DNA of 64,000 bases from Paenibacillus sp. NAIST15-1 (GCF_001894745.1 NZ_BBYF01000007.1:124001-188000), one strand, 5' to 3'; counted from the first letter of the stretch, positions 44,950 through 53,799 are shown. The notes: generated by a model from the sequence alone, not told the origin. Made by a program: numbers and translations.

Positions 44950-46020
44950 ATGGCTTGTCAACAAGAAGATTTGACCGTTGATATAATAAATGTACCTACT
45001 TCTGTATTTGTTGATGTAGAAAGTGCGTTCGCCAGTGATCAACGCCGACTCATGGTTAGCGATAATCCTGAAATATTAAATGAGTCCTCATTCCCAGGAA
45101 CAGCGTGTACCTTATGGCATGATATTGTGCGCACCGATGAGGAATCTGTCACGCATCGCCTATTCGGATGGCATCGCAATGAAACAGGACAGCCGCTGCA
45201 GCTGGGGGTGACTGTACAAAACCTGTCCACATCTACCCGGATAGCCATTCAGCATATCCGCAGGGATATTCATATTCAGCCGGTGTCAGATCAGATGATT
45301 AAAGTAGGACAATGTCTTGCAAAGTCTTGTTTAAGCGGAACGCTGGATCATTATACTTCCGTAGACCAACACGCAGATGTGACTAGCACAGCAATGATTG
45401 AGTCGGTAAGGCTGGATACCAACTATTTTGCAGGGTTTATCTATGAGTTCACGATAGAACGGGATTCAGGGGCAGGGGAGATGGAGTATGCGATCCGTAC
45501 AGTCGCAAGTCGGGATGTCACTGCCGATATAAGACTCATTCATTCAGATCCGCTGACTCCGTACGGCACTCATCCTAGAGGAAGCTGGCCTTATGCCGAG
45601 GTTCATGCTAGGATGCCTGCCTATGTTATAGGGACAGAGCGTGTATACCGTGTGTGTGCCCGAAAGAAGATGAATGGAGAAATGGCTTCTGACTTTTTGT
45701 TTGCCGCAAGTGCAAGCGAATTACGGGAAGGTGCGGTTGATAATACCGGTCAATTCGGTGCTATTTACTTGTTGGATATTCCGCTGCATAATGATACGGA
45801 GGAAGAAGCAGTTGTTAGCATTTATGTAAATCCTCGAGGGGGAGCATTTGCAGGGGCTATATTCGTTGATGGAAAAGTAATCGGTGTACCGCTCATGATG
45901 GACAACACGAATGTATGCTTGATCGCGAAGGTTGTGGCTCCTGTTGGTGTTCGTACCTTTCAATGCAAATTGATGACGGCAGGGGAATCCAATTTACCGC
46001 TCGGCATTTATTTGAAGTAG
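44950..46020 (+). CDS. Hypothetical beta-rich protein, 356 residues
   Basis: I do not recognise this family. There is no signal peptide or membrane segment. The sequence alternates short hydrophobic strands and polar loops (for example LGVTVQNLSTSTRIAIQHI, EEEAVVSIYVNPRGGAFAGA) and looks like two or three beta-sandwich modules ending FQCKLMTAGESNLPLGIYLK. GATGAGGGGG lies about eight bases before ATG 44950. It is monocistronic between a DUF421 gene and a DUF1697 gene. A surface or coat structural role is possible but only a guess. Confidence 0.7.
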   Translation: MACQQEDLTVDIINVPTSVFVDVESAFASDQRRLMVSDNPEILNESSFPGTACTLWHDIVRTDEESVTHRLFGWHRNETGQPLQLGVTVQNLSTSTRIAIQHIRRDIHIQPVSDQMIKVGQCLAKSCLSGTLDHYTSVDQHADVTSTAMIESVRLDTNYFAGFIYEFTIERDSGAGEMEYAIRTVASRDVTADIRLIHSDPLTPYGTHPRGSWPYAEVHARMPAYVIGTERVYRVCARKKMNGEMASDFLFAASASELREGAVDNTGQFGAIYLLDIPLHNDTEEEAVVSIYVNPRGGAFAGAIFVDGKVIGVPLMMDNTNVCLIAKVVAPVGVRTFQCKLMTAGESNLPLGIYLK

Positions 46021-46097
46021 TGGTTTAGAGTAGTGGTATGAAGCAGTCACGGAAATGAAGAACTGAAGATTGGAACTAAGGGATGTGGTCGTTTTCA

Positions 46098-46673
46098 ATG
46101 CAAATGTATGTCGGGTTACTGCGTGGAGTTAACGTAGGTGGCAAAAACAAGATAAAAATGGCAGATTTGAAGCTTCTTCTTGAAAATATGGGACTTGCCC
46201 ATGTACGAACGCTGCTGCAGAGCGGCAATGTTGTATTTGCTTCATCAGAAGCAAGGGAATGGCTAGAAGCACGAATTCAGGAGGAAATAGGGAATGTATT
46301 TGGCTTCAAGCCGAACGTCATGCTGCGGACGGCTCAGGAAATGAAAGCTATTGTAGCTGATTGTCCGTATGACGCTGCTGCGCTGAAGGAAGGAGAGGGG
46401 ATTCAGATTACAATGTGCAAGGACGAGCCTTCGCCTGACACCGCCAGTATATTGTCTAAGGGTATGCAAGAAGTTGATGAATTCCAGATACAAGGTCGTG
46501 AGATATATTGTTTGTATCGCCAGAGGGTCTTAGATTCGAAGCTGGCAAATAATTTTCAGAAGCTAGGATCGAATGTAACGACACGGAATTGGAATACCAT
46601 GACGAAACTTACGGCGCTTGCGGGTGAACTTGATGATTTCCTGAAGCGTGAGAATGGTAATGGAAATGATTAA
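46098..46673 (+). CDS. DUF1697 family protein
   Basis: A protein of about 191 residues starting MQMYVGLLRGVNVGGKNKIKM (two pieces), the hallmark of DUF1697, followed by LKLLLENMGLAHVRTLLQSG, and ending with NWNTMTKLTAL. The family is widespread and uncharacterised, soluble, alpha/beta. The exact start is uncertain: ATGs at 46083, 46098 and 46104 are in frame, and AAGGG is close to the first. Monocistronic. Confidence 0.85.
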   Translation: MQMYVGLLRGVNVGGKNKIKMADLKLLLENMGLAHVRTLLQSGNVVFASSEAREWLEARIQEEIGNVFGFKPNVMLRTAQEMKAIVADCPYDAAALKEGEGIQITMCKDEPSPDTASILSKGMQEVDEFQIQGREIYCLYRQRVLDSKLANNFQKLGSNVTTRNWNTMTKLTALAGELDDFLKRENGNGND

Positions 46674-46705
46674 TCTATTGGTTCGTCCGATGGAGACTTA
46701 CTCTA

Positions 46706-46735
46706 TTGACAAAATGGGTGTTTTCACATCATAAT
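46706..46735 (+). promoter_or_regulatory. Predicted promoter of the arsR-type gene
   Basis: TTGACA at 46706-46711 and CATAAT at 46730-46735, spacer 18 bases; the ATGTTTAAACAT operator follows five bases later, over the expected transcription start. Confidence 0.6.
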
Positions 46736-46740
46736 ATGTA

Positions 46741-46760
46741 ATGTTTAAACATATAAACAT
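46741..46760. promoter_or_regulatory. Operator candidate ATGTTTAAACAT plus half site (arsR promoter)
   Basis: A perfect 12-base palindrome at 46741-46752 followed by the half site ATAAACAT. The same 12 bases recur at 47668-47679 before the EamA gene, so it is probably the binding site of the ArsR-type regulator. Confidence 0.65.
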
Positions 46761-46765
46761 ACGAG

Positions 46766-47110
46766 GTGAGAATCATCACGACTGAGCACGGACAATATGA
46801 TTGCAGCAGTAACAAAGAGCAGGTGCTGGAGAAGTTCCAGCAGGCGACCCCCATTTTTCAAGCGCTCGGAGACACGAATCGGCAGCAGATCATTATACTC
46901 CTGCTTGAACATAGCGCTCTGAATGTGAACCAAATTACCGAACATATGGAGATATCGAGACCGGCCGTCTCGCACCATCTGAAAATCTTAAGACAAGCCG
47001 GGCTCATCACGTTCGACAAGCAGGCGAATGAGAAGCTGTATTCCTTGCGTGCAGGGGGATTTATGACGACGATTAAAGAGTTGATGCTGTCCATTGAAGC
47101 GGGAGTGTAA
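46766..47110 (+). CDS. ArsR-family transcriptional regulator
   Basis: About 112 residues with the ArsR winged helix: FQALGDTNRQQIIILLLEHS, recognition helix EISRPAVSHHLKILRQAGL and the wing ITFDKQANEKLYSL. There are no clustered cysteines for metal binding, so the inducer is likely organic. Palindromes before it and before the nearby EamA gene suggest it represses both itself and that transporter. The GTG at 46766 sits inside the ribosome binding site GAGGTGA; an ATC at 46775 has correct spacing, so the real start may be non-canonical. Confidence 0.85.
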   Translation: MRIITTEHGQYDCSSNKEQVLEKFQQATPIFQALGDTNRQQIIILLLEHSALNVNQITEHMEISRPAVSHHLKILRQAGLITFDKQANEKLYSLRAGGFMTTIKELMLSIEAGV

Positions 47111-47152
47111 CCAATGAAGGCAGATTGGTTCGGATAGAAGATGCGTATCGTG

Positions 47153-47527
47153 TTACAGATACTCCATGAATTCAAGTCGATTTCCAAATGGATCGTTTAC
47201 ATAGAATCGAATTACACCTTCTTCTATCCGGGCAGAGTCGTCGGCCACTTCAATATGATGCTGCAGGAGATGGGACTGTAGGGATTCAAGATTGGTAACA
47301 ACGAAGGCGGGATGAGCTTTTGTCGCAGGAACGAAGTCTTGCTGCACGCCGATATGGACTTGGTGACTTCCACATTGAAACCATACACCTCCACGCTGCT
47401 GAAGAGCTTCGGGCTTCGGAATCTCTGACCAGCCCAATAATTCGTGATAGAATTTCCGTGCTACGGATTCACATTCGACGGGGGCGGCTAACTGGATATG
47501 GTCAAGACCATGAAAGATGTGGGACAT
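47153..47527 (-). CDS. VOC-family (glyoxalase-like) protein
   Basis: A 124-residue protein with a full VOC fold: FHGLDHIQLAAP at the first strand, FYHELLGWSEIPKPE, a binding segment GGVWFQCGSHQVHIG, and DPFGNRLEFMEYL at the end. Metal-site His and Glu residues (DHIQL, HIG, LEF) are kept, so it may be a glyoxalase- or dioxygenase-like enzyme or a fosfomycin-type resistance protein. AAAGGAGG stands six bases before ATG 47527. It is divergent from the EamA gene, with the putative ArsR operator in between. Confidence 0.85.
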   Translation of the reverse strand: MSHIFHGLDHIQLAAPVECESVARKFYHELLGWSEIPKPEALQQRGGVWFQCGSHQVHIGVQQDFVPATKAHPAFVVTNLESLQSHLLQHHIEVADDSARIEEGVIRFYVNDPFGNRLEFMEYL

Positions 47528-47667
47528 GAGTAACCTCCTTTGCTGTTCCATTCTGTGGAACTAAGTTTCAAATTCCTAATCCTATTATATAGGATCAATA
47601 TGTAAAATCCAATGGGTAAAGTGTTTCTGTGCAAGAAGTGCTTATTTTTTTTGCTAAGTATGTTTAA

Positions 47668-47679
47668 ATGTTTAAACAT
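47668..47679. promoter_or_regulatory. Operator candidate ATGTTTAAACAT before the EamA gene
   Basis: The same palindrome as at 46741-46752, here preceded by the half site ATGTTTAA (47660-47667), between the VOC gene and the EamA gene. Confidence 0.65.
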
Positions 47680-47708
47680 ATTATATAATTAAAGGGTGAA
47701 CGATTATC

Positions 47709-48644
47709 ATGAGTAATCAAAAGTCTAACCGAAGCATTTATGTGCTTATGCTGCTCGTGCCGTTATTTTGGGGTGGATCATTTTCTACAGCAGCTCATGT
47801 CATTACCGAGATTCCTCCACTCGTAGCCGCAACGATTCGATTTGCATTGGCAGGGATGATCTTAGCGGTGCTGCTCACGATGCGATCAGAGTGGAATATC
47901 CGTGCATGGAGGGATAATTGGAAGGGGCTTCTCATTGTATCGCTTACGGGAATTTTCGGATACAATGCGTTGTTCTTTATGGCGCTGCATTATACGTCTG
48001 CAATTAACGGTTCACTCATCATTGCGACGATGCCGCTGTTCGTATCGCTTGGTGCGATGTTATTCTTCAAGGAACGATGGAGCGGAAAGTTTGGGATTAG
48101 CCTTGTGCTGTCCTTCATCGGTGTGGTTATCGTAATTACGAAGGGCTCATGGCACCGATTAGCTAGCTTGTCCTTCAACGAAGGAGATTTATTGTTTCTG
48201 GCAGCATTAATGTGCGGGGTCATATATAGTCTTGTTGGGAAAAAGGTAGTGCATGATGTCTCTCCCTTGTTCACGACTACAGTAATGACCTTGTTAGGTT
48301 CTCTGTTTCTGGGAGTCAGTTCGCTATTTGAAGGGGGTTGGGGTAAAGTTCCCGATATGTCTCTGCAAGGTTGGACGGAGATGGCGTATATGGTCGTATG
48401 CGGTACACTTATTGGTTATATTATTTTCAATCTTGGCGTGCAGCAAATCGGTGCGAGCAAGGCGAGCATATACTTGAACTTGACGCCAATCGTAACCTCA
48501 CTATTGTCCGTATGGCTGTACGGCGACAGCATGACGTGGTCGATTACTGTGGGTCTTGTCTTCGTGCTGGCAGGTGTATGCTTGGCAACCATTCAGCCGA
48601 GACGAAGAGCTAGAACATCAATCATCGGTCAATCGGTGAAGTGA
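47709..48644 (+). CDS. EamA/DMT-family transporter in an ArsR-controlled cluster
   Basis: A 311-residue ten-helix protein with two EamA repeats (LLVPLFWGGSFSTAAHVI opening repeat one; GDLLFLAALMCGVIYSLVGKKV opening repeat two in two pieces; the usual PLFVSLGAMLFFKERW at the end of repeat one). Probably an exporter whose substrate is sensed by the neighbouring ArsR-type regulator. AAAGGGTGA precedes the ATG at 47709. The operator-like palindrome lies 30 bases upstream of the start. Confidence 0.86.
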   Translation: MSNQKSNRSIYVLMLLVPLFWGGSFSTAAHVITEIPPLVAATIRFALAGMILAVLLTMRSEWNIRAWRDNWKGLLIVSLTGIFGYNALFFMALHYTSAINGSLIIATMPLFVSLGAMLFFKERWSGKFGISLVLSFIGVVIVITKGSWHRLASLSFNEGDLLFLAALMCGVIYSLVGKKVVHDVSPLFTTTVMTLLGSLFLGVSSLFEGGWGKVPDMSLQGWTEMAYMVVCGTLIGYIIFNLGVQQIGASKASIYLNLTPIVTSLLSVWLYGDSMTWSITVGLVFVLAGVCLATIQPRRRARTSIIGQSVK

Positions 48645-48827
48645 TAGAAGATGATATGGTCGACCGACCGCCGTCATACAGCGAAACACAGCACGTTGGG
48701 AGTTGCCCGTGGACGAAAAGATAGATATTGAATAGTTACGCTGCGGTCAGAAGGTTGCGATCAGTCAGGTTGGATAGATCAATATGACTATTTGGCGAAT
48801 CATCTCTCTTGGATAGCGAAGGTAGGG

Positions 48828-48863
48828 AAGAAACTCTCCTAGTTGGATCAGGGAGAGTTTCTT
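48828..48863. terminator. Bidirectional terminator between EamA gene and ykoC
   Basis: AAGAAACTCTCC / GGAGAGTTTCTT perfect 12-base stem with a 12-base loop. Confidence 0.8.
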
Positions 48864-48907
48864 TGATGATCATTTTGAATTATCTATCTTACCGGATCTA
48901 AAGAAAT

Positions 48908-49696
48908 TTAGACGTGCGGGCCGGTGAACGGGAAGCACAATGCGGCCATATAGGCGAGCGTGATTAGTCCAGCCATAAGCAGAGTGAACCATACATCGCG
49001 CCAATGGCAGCGTGTTATATAATAGTAGGTACGTGATTGGCCCATCTGGAACCGCTTCGCCTCCATTGCGACAGCGACTCGCTGCGCGCGGCGAATGCTC
49101 TGTGCGAGCAGTGGCAGAGCATACATTCGCAGACGCTCGTAAATCCCTTTGAATCCTTTGCTGTATTGAACGCCGCGGATTTGCAGGGCATGCGTGCGAA
49201 CTCGGTAATCTTCCCAGATCGCAGGTAGCAGCCGCAAGGAGGCGATGAAGCTATAAGCATATTGCGGCGGAAGCCGGAATTGCTGCATCAGCGCATAGAA
49301 CAGCAATATTGGCTTCGTCGTGAAGGCGAATGTGATGCCAAGCATGCCGAAGCAGAGTGTCTTCACTCCGATGACAAGTCCGCGGTAGAAGCTCTCCTCT
49401 GTGATGCGGATTATTCCCCACGACCACCATTCATGCTCCCCCTTGCCGAATAAGATCATCGTGGATGCCGTCGAGACGAACAGGAAAAGGAACGGTGTTG
49501 TCACGAACAGCAGCTTCTTCGTAGAGTGGCCGCTGCATACAAACAACAACAGTGTGTATAAGATTAGCTGATAGCACGCAAAATCAAGCTCTCGGGTAAG
49601 CAGCGCAACGATGAGCAGGGCGAGAAAGACGAGCAGCTTGAGCGCAGGGTTAACCTGATGGAGCCACGTCTCGGATTTGGGAGCGAGCAGTTTCAT
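48908..49696 (-). CDS. ykoC: ECF transporter T component (YkoC-like)
   Basis: A 262-residue membrane protein of the EcfT family with about five helices. The coupling-helix Ala-Arg motifs are in LLAQSIRRAQRVAVAMEAKR (about residues 200-220). It couples the two ATPase domains to the substrate-binding subunit. Its start overlaps the stop of the ATPase gene by four bases (ATGA). Together with the ATPase and S component downstream of a TPP riboswitch it corresponds to the thiamine/hydroxymethylpyrimidine system YkoEDC. Confidence 0.9.
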   Translation of the reverse strand: MKLLAPKSETWLHQVNPALKLLVFLALLIVALLTRELDFACYQLILYTLLLFVCSGHSTKKLLFVTTPFLFLFVSTASTMILFGKGEHEWWSWGIIRITEESFYRGLVIGVKTLCFGMLGITFAFTTKPILLFYALMQQFRLPPQYAYSFIASLRLLPAIWEDYRVRTHALQIRGVQYSKGFKGIYERLRMYALPLLAQSIRRAQRVAVAMEAKRFQMGQSRTYYYITRCHWRDVWFTLLMAGLITLAYMAALCFPFTGPHV

Positions 49697-51276
49697 TTCA
49701 TCTGCACCTCCCGCATTATCTGTCCACGTGGGGAAACTTCTTGTTCCATCAGTTGGCCTTTCTCAACATGCCATATCCGATCTGCAAAACGATCCACGAT
49801 ATTCATGTCATGTGTCACCATGACTATGGCGGTTCCTTCTGTCCGAAGCCGGTTCAATTTTTCCAATATAGCAAATGTATTTTTAGCGTCTTGCCCGAAG
49901 GTTGGCTCATCCAGGAGCAGGATCGGACGCTTACGTATCATCGCTGTGGCGACACTTAATCTGCGTTTCTGACCAAGTGACAAATGATACGGATGCCGAT
50001 TCTGTCCGATATTCAGATCGAATGATTCCAAGACTTGTTCCACTCTATGTGCAATGTCCGATTCATTCCAGTTGTTTTGCCTAGGTTCATAAGCAAGCTC
50101 ATCATAGATCGAATCCGTTAGAAACTGCATCTCAGGATTCTGAAATACGAAGGCGAGTTCGGCTGGAGGCTGCTTTCCCGTATTTCCGAATCGCGGGAAC
50201 CATCGCTTGCGAGCCGGTGCTGGCAGCTCTTGACCCTCAATAAGATAAATGCCGCTAGTACGCAGAATTTGCATAAGAGACAACAATAGTGTGCTCTTGC
50301 CAGCCCCGTTCTCTCCAATAATCGTTATCCATTCACCCGGATAAATATCAACGCTCGGGACGGATATGCGACGAATCTCTTCATAGTATCCGCTAAAATC
50401 ACGCAAAGAGAGCAGTGGCTGCAGGGCTTGCAGACGCGCGTAGATGTGCCCACCGTCCTGCTTGCAATGAGGCTGTTGAAATCCGTTCGCCGTTCGTTGC
50501 TGCGATATGGCTTGGTAGGCTTCTGAATGAATGTAGTCCTGCCATACACCTGGATACCATATGCCATACTCAATGAGCTTATCTTTATGGTGTAGAAATA
50601 CGATCTGCGGTTCACCGTCCGCAATGATTCGTCCAGTGCTGTCGAATAATACCACACGATTGATAATGTCGATAACATGCTCGATTTTGTGCTCCACGAT
50701 TAGAATGGTGGAGGAATCGGCAGCTTGTTTTACGGTGTCCCAGACTTGTTTCGTTCCTTCAGGATCAAGAAGCGCTGTAGGCTCATCGAGGAACAGCACC
50801 TCCGGTTCTAGCAGCAGGACGGACGCAAGTGCGAGCCGCTGCTTCATCCCTTGGGATAGCGTTTGGATTTCTGTATGCAGATTGTTGAACTGCAATCCCA
50901 CTCGTTCAAGTATGCCTATCATGTATGCTGGCATTTGATCACGTGGGATTGAGAGATTTTCCAGTACAAAGGCGAGCTCTTCATCTACATATGGCATGCA
51001 GAACTGGCTGTCCGGATCTTGGAATACGTAGCCCCAGCTTGAAGGAAGCTTAATCTGATCGTATTTCATCGGCACTTCGATAGAGTGGGGCATAATTCCG
51101 CTTAATACTTGCAGCAATGTTGATTTGCCGCAACCGCTTGGCCCGAGGAGCAGTACCTTCTCACCGGTAGAAATGTGGAAGGAGAGGTCCTTGAACAGCA
51201 AGGAATCCTCTCCTGGAAATGTTAGGCGCAAGCGGTCAACAAATGCAGACGAATTCGCATGAGATTCCTGTTGCAT
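49693..51276 (-). CDS. ykoD: ECF transporter fused double ATPase (YkoD-like)
   Basis: A 527-residue protein with two ABC ATPase domains in one chain. Domain 1: Walker A GPSGCGKST, signature LSQGMKQRLALA, Walker B VLFLDEPTA. Domain 2 (from about residue 275): GENGAGKST, LSLGQKRRLSVA, ILLLDEPTF. Fusion of both energising ATPases is typical of YkoD. AAGGTGG precedes ATG 51276. It lies between the S and T component genes in the operon. Confidence 0.92.
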   Translation of the reverse strand: MQQESHANSSAFVDRLRLTFPGEDSLLFKDLSFHISTGEKVLLLGPSGCGKSTLLQVLSGIMPHSIEVPMKYDQIKLPSSWGYVFQDPDSQFCMPYVDEELAFVLENLSIPRDQMPAYMIGILERVGLQFNNLHTEIQTLSQGMKQRLALASVLLLEPEVLFLDEPTALLDPEGTKQVWDTVKQAADSSTILIVEHKIEHVIDIINRVVLFDSTGRIIADGEPQIVFLHHKDKLIEYGIWYPGVWQDYIHSEAYQAISQQRTANGFQQPHCKQDGGHIYARLQALQPLLSLRDFSGYYEEIRRISVPSVDIYPGEWITIIGENGAGKSTLLLSLMQILRTSGIYLIEGQELPAPARKRWFPRFGNTGKQPPAELAFVFQNPEMQFLTDSIYDELAYEPRQNNWNESDIAHRVEQVLESFDLNIGQNRHPYHLSLGQKRRLSVATAMIRKRPILLLDEPTFGQDAKNTFAILEKLNRLRTEGTAIVMVTHDMNIVDRFADRIWHVEKGQLMEQEVSPRGQIMREVQMK

Positions 51277-51340
51277 GTGTAACCACCTTATTCCGAATTT
51301 ATGGCGTACGCACAAATTCTATCTATTCATATTATGCGTG

Positions 51341-51937
51341 CTATTGATTAAGTACCGCGTAATCCTCTTTGGACACAGGACGTATGGATTTGGTTACCCC
51401 TGTCGCTTCCAATGCACGAACGAGCAAGCCGGCAAATACGCCAGCGAAGATGAACGCACTAATGACACGAAGTCCATACTTCAAGACGAGCACCCATGTC
51501 TCGTAATCTGCATATCCATAACCGAGATCGATGATGAATGAGCCGACTGCGGACAGAATGCCAGCGATACCTGCGATGACGATGCTGTGCTTGCGGTATC
51601 CAGTCAAGGCGAATGCCGATTCTGCCGCCAGACCTTGTACACAGCCATACACAATCGTCTCTAGTCCCCAAGCAGAGCCAAGAATAGCCGATAAATTAGC
51701 GGCAGCAAGACTTGCCAGGAAGCAGACGCCGGGCTTGCGAATGACCAGGTACGCGAATGGGCCAGCCATAAACCACATGCCATATGTTAATTGTCCTGCT
51801 TGTGGGAACAGCGGCTTCGCGAGACTGTAGACGCTCTCCCACATTTTGAAGATCACACCAAATACGACCCCGATCATCACGGTAATGAGAATATCCGTAA
51901 ACTTTAATTTGTTGCTTCTCTGTTGTTCTGGCAACAT
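51341..51937 (-). CDS. ykoE: ECF transporter substrate-binding S component (YkoE-like)
   Basis: A 198-residue protein with about six helices, of the YkoE family: DILITVMIGVVFGVIFKMWE at the start, GMWFMAGPFAYLVIRKPGV and an acidic QGLAAESAFALTGY. It binds thiamine or its pyrimidine precursor; the TPP riboswitch in front of the operon agrees. ATG 51937 follows AAAGGAG by seven bases. A ykoF gene, present in B. subtilis, is missing here. Confidence 0.9.
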   Translation of the reverse strand: MLPEQQRSNKLKFTDILITVMIGVVFGVIFKMWESVYSLAKPLFPQAGQLTYGMWFMAGPFAYLVIRKPGVCFLASLAAANLSAILGSAWGLETIVYGCVQGLAAESAFALTGYRKHSIVIAGIAGILSAVGSFIIDLGYGYADYETWVLVLKYGLRVISAFIFAGVFAGLLVRALEATGVTKSIRPVSKEDYAVLNQ

Positions 51938-51968
51938 AACCCTCTCCTTTGTTGTATAGCTTGCATAC

Positions 51969-51994
51969 AAAAAACCGTCTGGCAACCAGACGGT
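51969..51994 (-). terminator. Riboswitch-controlled terminator before ykoE
   Basis: On the minus strand ACCGTCTGG / CCAGACGGT with a TTG loop is followed by six Ts, between the TPP aptamer and ykoE. Ligand binding is expected to allow this stem to form. Confidence 0.87.
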
Positions 51995-52039
51995 AGAAGA
52001 GTCCTAGATCACAGCAGAGCATGATCACATGACAAATAC

Positions 52040-52133
52040 AGATTCTCTACGCTGGCATTATCCAGATCAGATTAACGGTCAGTAGCGGTATACTTATCTA
52101 CAATCTCAGCCTGATTCCTCAAGCCCCCGAATT
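52040..52133 (-). ncRNA. TPP riboswitch (THI element)
   Basis: Minus-strand order: GGGGGCTTGAGG, CAGGCTGAGA, ACCGTTAATCTGATCTGGAT and AATGCCAGCGTAGAGAA, the conserved parts of the thiamine pyrophosphate aptamer. A terminator follows 45 bases downstream, then ykoEDC. Confidence 0.96.
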
Positions 52134-52156
52134 TGTATGACTATGCAATTGCTCAT

Positions 52157-52185
52157 ATCATACAATATTCATGATAGGTTGACAA
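52157..52185 (-). promoter_or_regulatory. Predicted promoter of the ykoEDC operon
   Basis: Minus-strand TTGTCA (52185-52180), 17-base spacer, TATGAT (52162-52157), just upstream of the TPP riboswitch. Confidence 0.65.
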
Positions 52186-52324
52186 CGAAATATTTACAAA
52201 AAAAACATAAAAAATACGAAAGAGATAGAAGTCAATGGTTGTAATCGTTCGCTAGACAACATAGAAGAGAGGAATAAGGAGATAAGGAGCGTGTTTAGGA
52301 GATTTGAAGAGAGAATAGAACAAA

Positions 52325-52355
52325 ATGAGGATCAGGAATAAGTCCTGATCCTCAT
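52325..52355 (-). terminator. Terminator of the Tet(L)-like gene
   Basis: ATGAGGATCAGGA / TCCTGATCCTCAT perfect stem with an ATAAG loop, followed on the minus strand by TTTTG. The stretch up to 52156 has no gene. Confidence 0.85.
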
Positions 52356-52361
52356 GAATTG

Positions 52362-53792
52362 TTAATCGTGTAAAGCTGTAGAATGTCGTCTCAATGACAA
52401 GCTGTATACGATCCCTCCGCAAGCAAGGACTGCTATGAGCAGCATAATCAGGCCACTGTATAAGGGAAATGAAGCTTCATTGGCAACGGCAACGGTAGGT
52501 GTCAGTGAAGTCAACAGCCACCCGTGTGTAAGCAGACCGCCGACTACAGCGATGCCGATGCCTTCAGCCATAAAGCATGCAAAGCTGAGCATGCTCATTC
52601 CTTCTCCTGCTTGGTCAGGTGCAAGTGATTCTGCAACGGAAGCAGAGATAACCGTCTTAATGAATGACAACCCTCCGAACACGAGCACGAGTGCGAACGT
52701 CATCAGCCATGGAGAATCATTCCCCCACGCAAGGAGCGTGACGAAACTGATTGTGACCAGACCTAATCCAGCGACAAATACAAATGAAGTTCCTCTCTTA
52801 TCAACGAGAGTTCCACCGAGTATGCCGAACAGAATGACGCTGAGTGTCCCTGGGAAAATGATCGCGCTGCCGATTACAGCGGTCGAGAGTTGATGTACAT
52901 CCCGCATGAAGTAAGGAACCATGGAAATAAATCCAGCTATCGTTCCTAGTAAAATAGAACCAGCAAGCGTGCCGAGTACATAAGGGCGATTAGCGAACAG
53001 GGATGGAGCAATAAACGGTTCGCGAATACGGCGGATATGCAAGGCAAACCCAAGGACGAGAATCATACTACAGACCAGATAGAACCAGACATATGTCGTA
53101 GTAAACAAGGTAAATAGAATAATGCCTGCTGACAAGAGGGCAATGCCGATGATATCTGTTCTCCCATTGCGAGAAGGCTCCTGCGGCAGTGCGGTCAAGA
53201 AGAAGGGGAGACTGACTATTGTCATTACCGGAATGATAAATAGGTAGGACCAATGCACATAATCTGCCAGTACACCGCCTACAGCTGGGCCAATCCCTTC
53301 ACCAAGCGCTACCATAGAACCAATCATGCCAAACGCCTTGCCTCGATGCTGTTCTCCAACGTAGCGAGTGACCATAACCATGATGAGTCCGGGCACAGCC
53401 GAAGCCCCGGCACCTTGTATCAATCTGGCTGCCAATACAGCTGACAGGTAGTCATGGGCGAAGAAACCGAGCAACGAGCCACTACCATAGATGAGCACAC
53501 CGATGAGCAGCGGCTTCTTAATGCCGTATTGGGATGACAGGGTGCCATAAATGATGGAGCCGAGCGCGAAGGTAATCATGAAGCATGTGTTGATCCAATT
53601 CGCAACGGACGGAGTGATACTGAAATCGTGTGCGATGTCGGGCAATGATACGTTGAACACAGTCTCATTCAACACACTGAAAAAAGCTAAAAAGCTTAAC
53701 CATGCGATCGATTTCTTCACATTGGGAAAGGCATACACGGGTTGTTCTTGTTCTGCCGCCTCGATGCGGTTGTCATTGTTCATTTGTTCCAC
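52362..53792 (-). CDS. Tet(L)/Tet(K)-like 14-helix MFS exporter
   Basis: A 476-residue MFS protein with fourteen predicted helices, closest in motifs to the tetracycline/H+ antiporters Tet(L) and Tet(K): SFLAFFSVLNETVFNVSLPDI, GTLSSQYGIKKPLLIG (motif A-like), ARLIQGAGASAVPGL and the antiporter motif GEGIGPAVGG. The substrate may be tetracycline, Na+/K+ or another compound. It starts at GTG 53792, ten bases after AAAGGGG; that binding site is buried in a hairpin preceded by a leader peptide, so expression is probably inducible by ribosome-targeting drugs. Confidence 0.87.
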   Translation of the reverse strand: MEQMNNDNRIEAAEQEQPVYAFPNVKKSIAWLSFLAFFSVLNETVFNVSLPDIAHDFSITPSVANWINTCFMITFALGSIIYGTLSSQYGIKKPLLIGVLIYGSGSLLGFFAHDYLSAVLAARLIQGAGASAVPGLIMVMVTRYVGEQHRGKAFGMIGSMVALGEGIGPAVGGVLADYVHWSYLFIIPVMTIVSLPFFLTALPQEPSRNGRTDIIGIALLSAGIILFTLFTTTYVWFYLVCSMILVLGFALHIRRIREPFIAPSLFANRPYVLGTLAGSILLGTIAGFISMVPYFMRDVHQLSTAVIGSAIIFPGTLSVILFGILGGTLVDKRGTSFVFVAGLGLVTISFVTLLAWGNDSPWLMTFALVLVFGGLSFIKTVISASVAESLAPDQAGEGMSMLSFACFMAEGIGIAVVGGLLTHGWLLTSLTPTVAVANEASFPLYSGLIMLLIAVLACGGIVYSLSLRRHSTALHD

Positions 53793-53799
53793 GAATAGG

